Source of the DNA: Plasticicumulans acidivorans
GTDB taxonomy: Bacteria; Pseudomonadota; Gammaproteobacteria; Competibacterales; Competibacteraceae
DNA: 64,000 bases
Assembly (NCBI RefSeq): GCF_003182095.1
Contig: NZ_QGTJ01000001.1
Location: 186,001-250,000 of the forward strand
Direction: 5' to 3'
Shown: piece by piece, positions 63,964 to 64,000 of the stretch
How the letters are laid out: each line of letters opens with the position of its first letter
Numbering within the stretch: the stretch's first letter is position 1
Made by a program: the position numbers and the translations under genes
The notes under the pieces: generated by a model
The model's input: the letters and a program-made list of their open reading frames with translations, nothing else
Told to the model about the DNA's origin: nothing
Database searches by the model: none

Positions 63964-64000
63964 CATTGCTCCTCGTTCCACGATTCCTGTCCCGGCTGCA

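Overview
The window is a very GC-rich bacterial chromosome segment packed with genes in short operons that often overlap by 4 bases (ATGA or GTGA). Adjacent mnmA and hflD, a RelA-type ppGpp synthetase without a working HD site, trxC, a fused cysG, and an exosortase A (XrtA) locus point to a gammaproteobacterium. By overall gene flavour it could belong to the Nevskiales/Solimonadaceae, but that rank is inference. I found no rRNA, tRNA, CRISPR array or insertion sequence.

Layout. 1-3001: an operon of two substrate-binding-like proteins around a TelA-family protein. 3104-5665: E1 alpha and beta of a 2-oxoacid dehydrogenase plus a mono-haem cytochrome c. 5805-7627: two split-barrel flavin-binding-like proteins, one fused to GAF and a winged-helix-like tail. 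7766-9857: a RloA/RloB (AbiL-like) defence pair in a less GC-rich, palindrome-rich island. 9944-10612: MarC. 10707-20619: a guanidine assimilation operon: promoter, guanidine-I (ykkC) riboswitch, ABC transporter, two carboxyguanidine deiminase subunits, biotin carboxylase and allophanate hydrolase. 20888-22099: a degenerate EAL-HDOD protein. 22122-30233: a TetR-controlled RND efflux operon, with a universal stress protein and a second TetR. 30335-32348: a two-component system. 32369-38709: a regulated cluster of a DUF6134 protein, response regulator, histidine kinase, thermostable-hemolysin-family protein, AMP-dependent ligase, haem-oxygenase-fold diiron enzyme and SDR. 38839-53499: mostly housekeeping (encapsulated-ferritin-like protein, L,D-transpeptidase, TrxC, MATE pump, DUF3422, RelA, HDOD, CysG, GGDEF-EAL, MnmA, HflD). 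53525-61036: amino-acid metabolism (GCS2-type ligase, N-formylglutamate amidohydrolase, EamA exporter, leucine dehydrogenase, indolepyruvate ferredoxin oxidoreductase). 61301 to the end: the start of an XrtA/PEP-CTERM exopolysaccharide locus.

Two systems stand out. The guanidine operon would probably be labelled urea degradation by automatic annotation, but a recognisable guanidine-I riboswitch sits upstream of it, so guanidine is the likely inducer and substrate. The DUF6134/two-component/hemolysin-ligase-diiron-SDR cluster looks like an uncharacterised biosynthetic pathway: TAAG-N7-TAAG direct repeats of the kind bound by OmpR/PmrA/QseB regulators lie upstream of both of its operons, and a similar repeat lies upstream of the other two-component system. 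The RloA/RloB pair, with two inverted 16-mers placed 62 bp apart upstream of it, is the best defence candidate.
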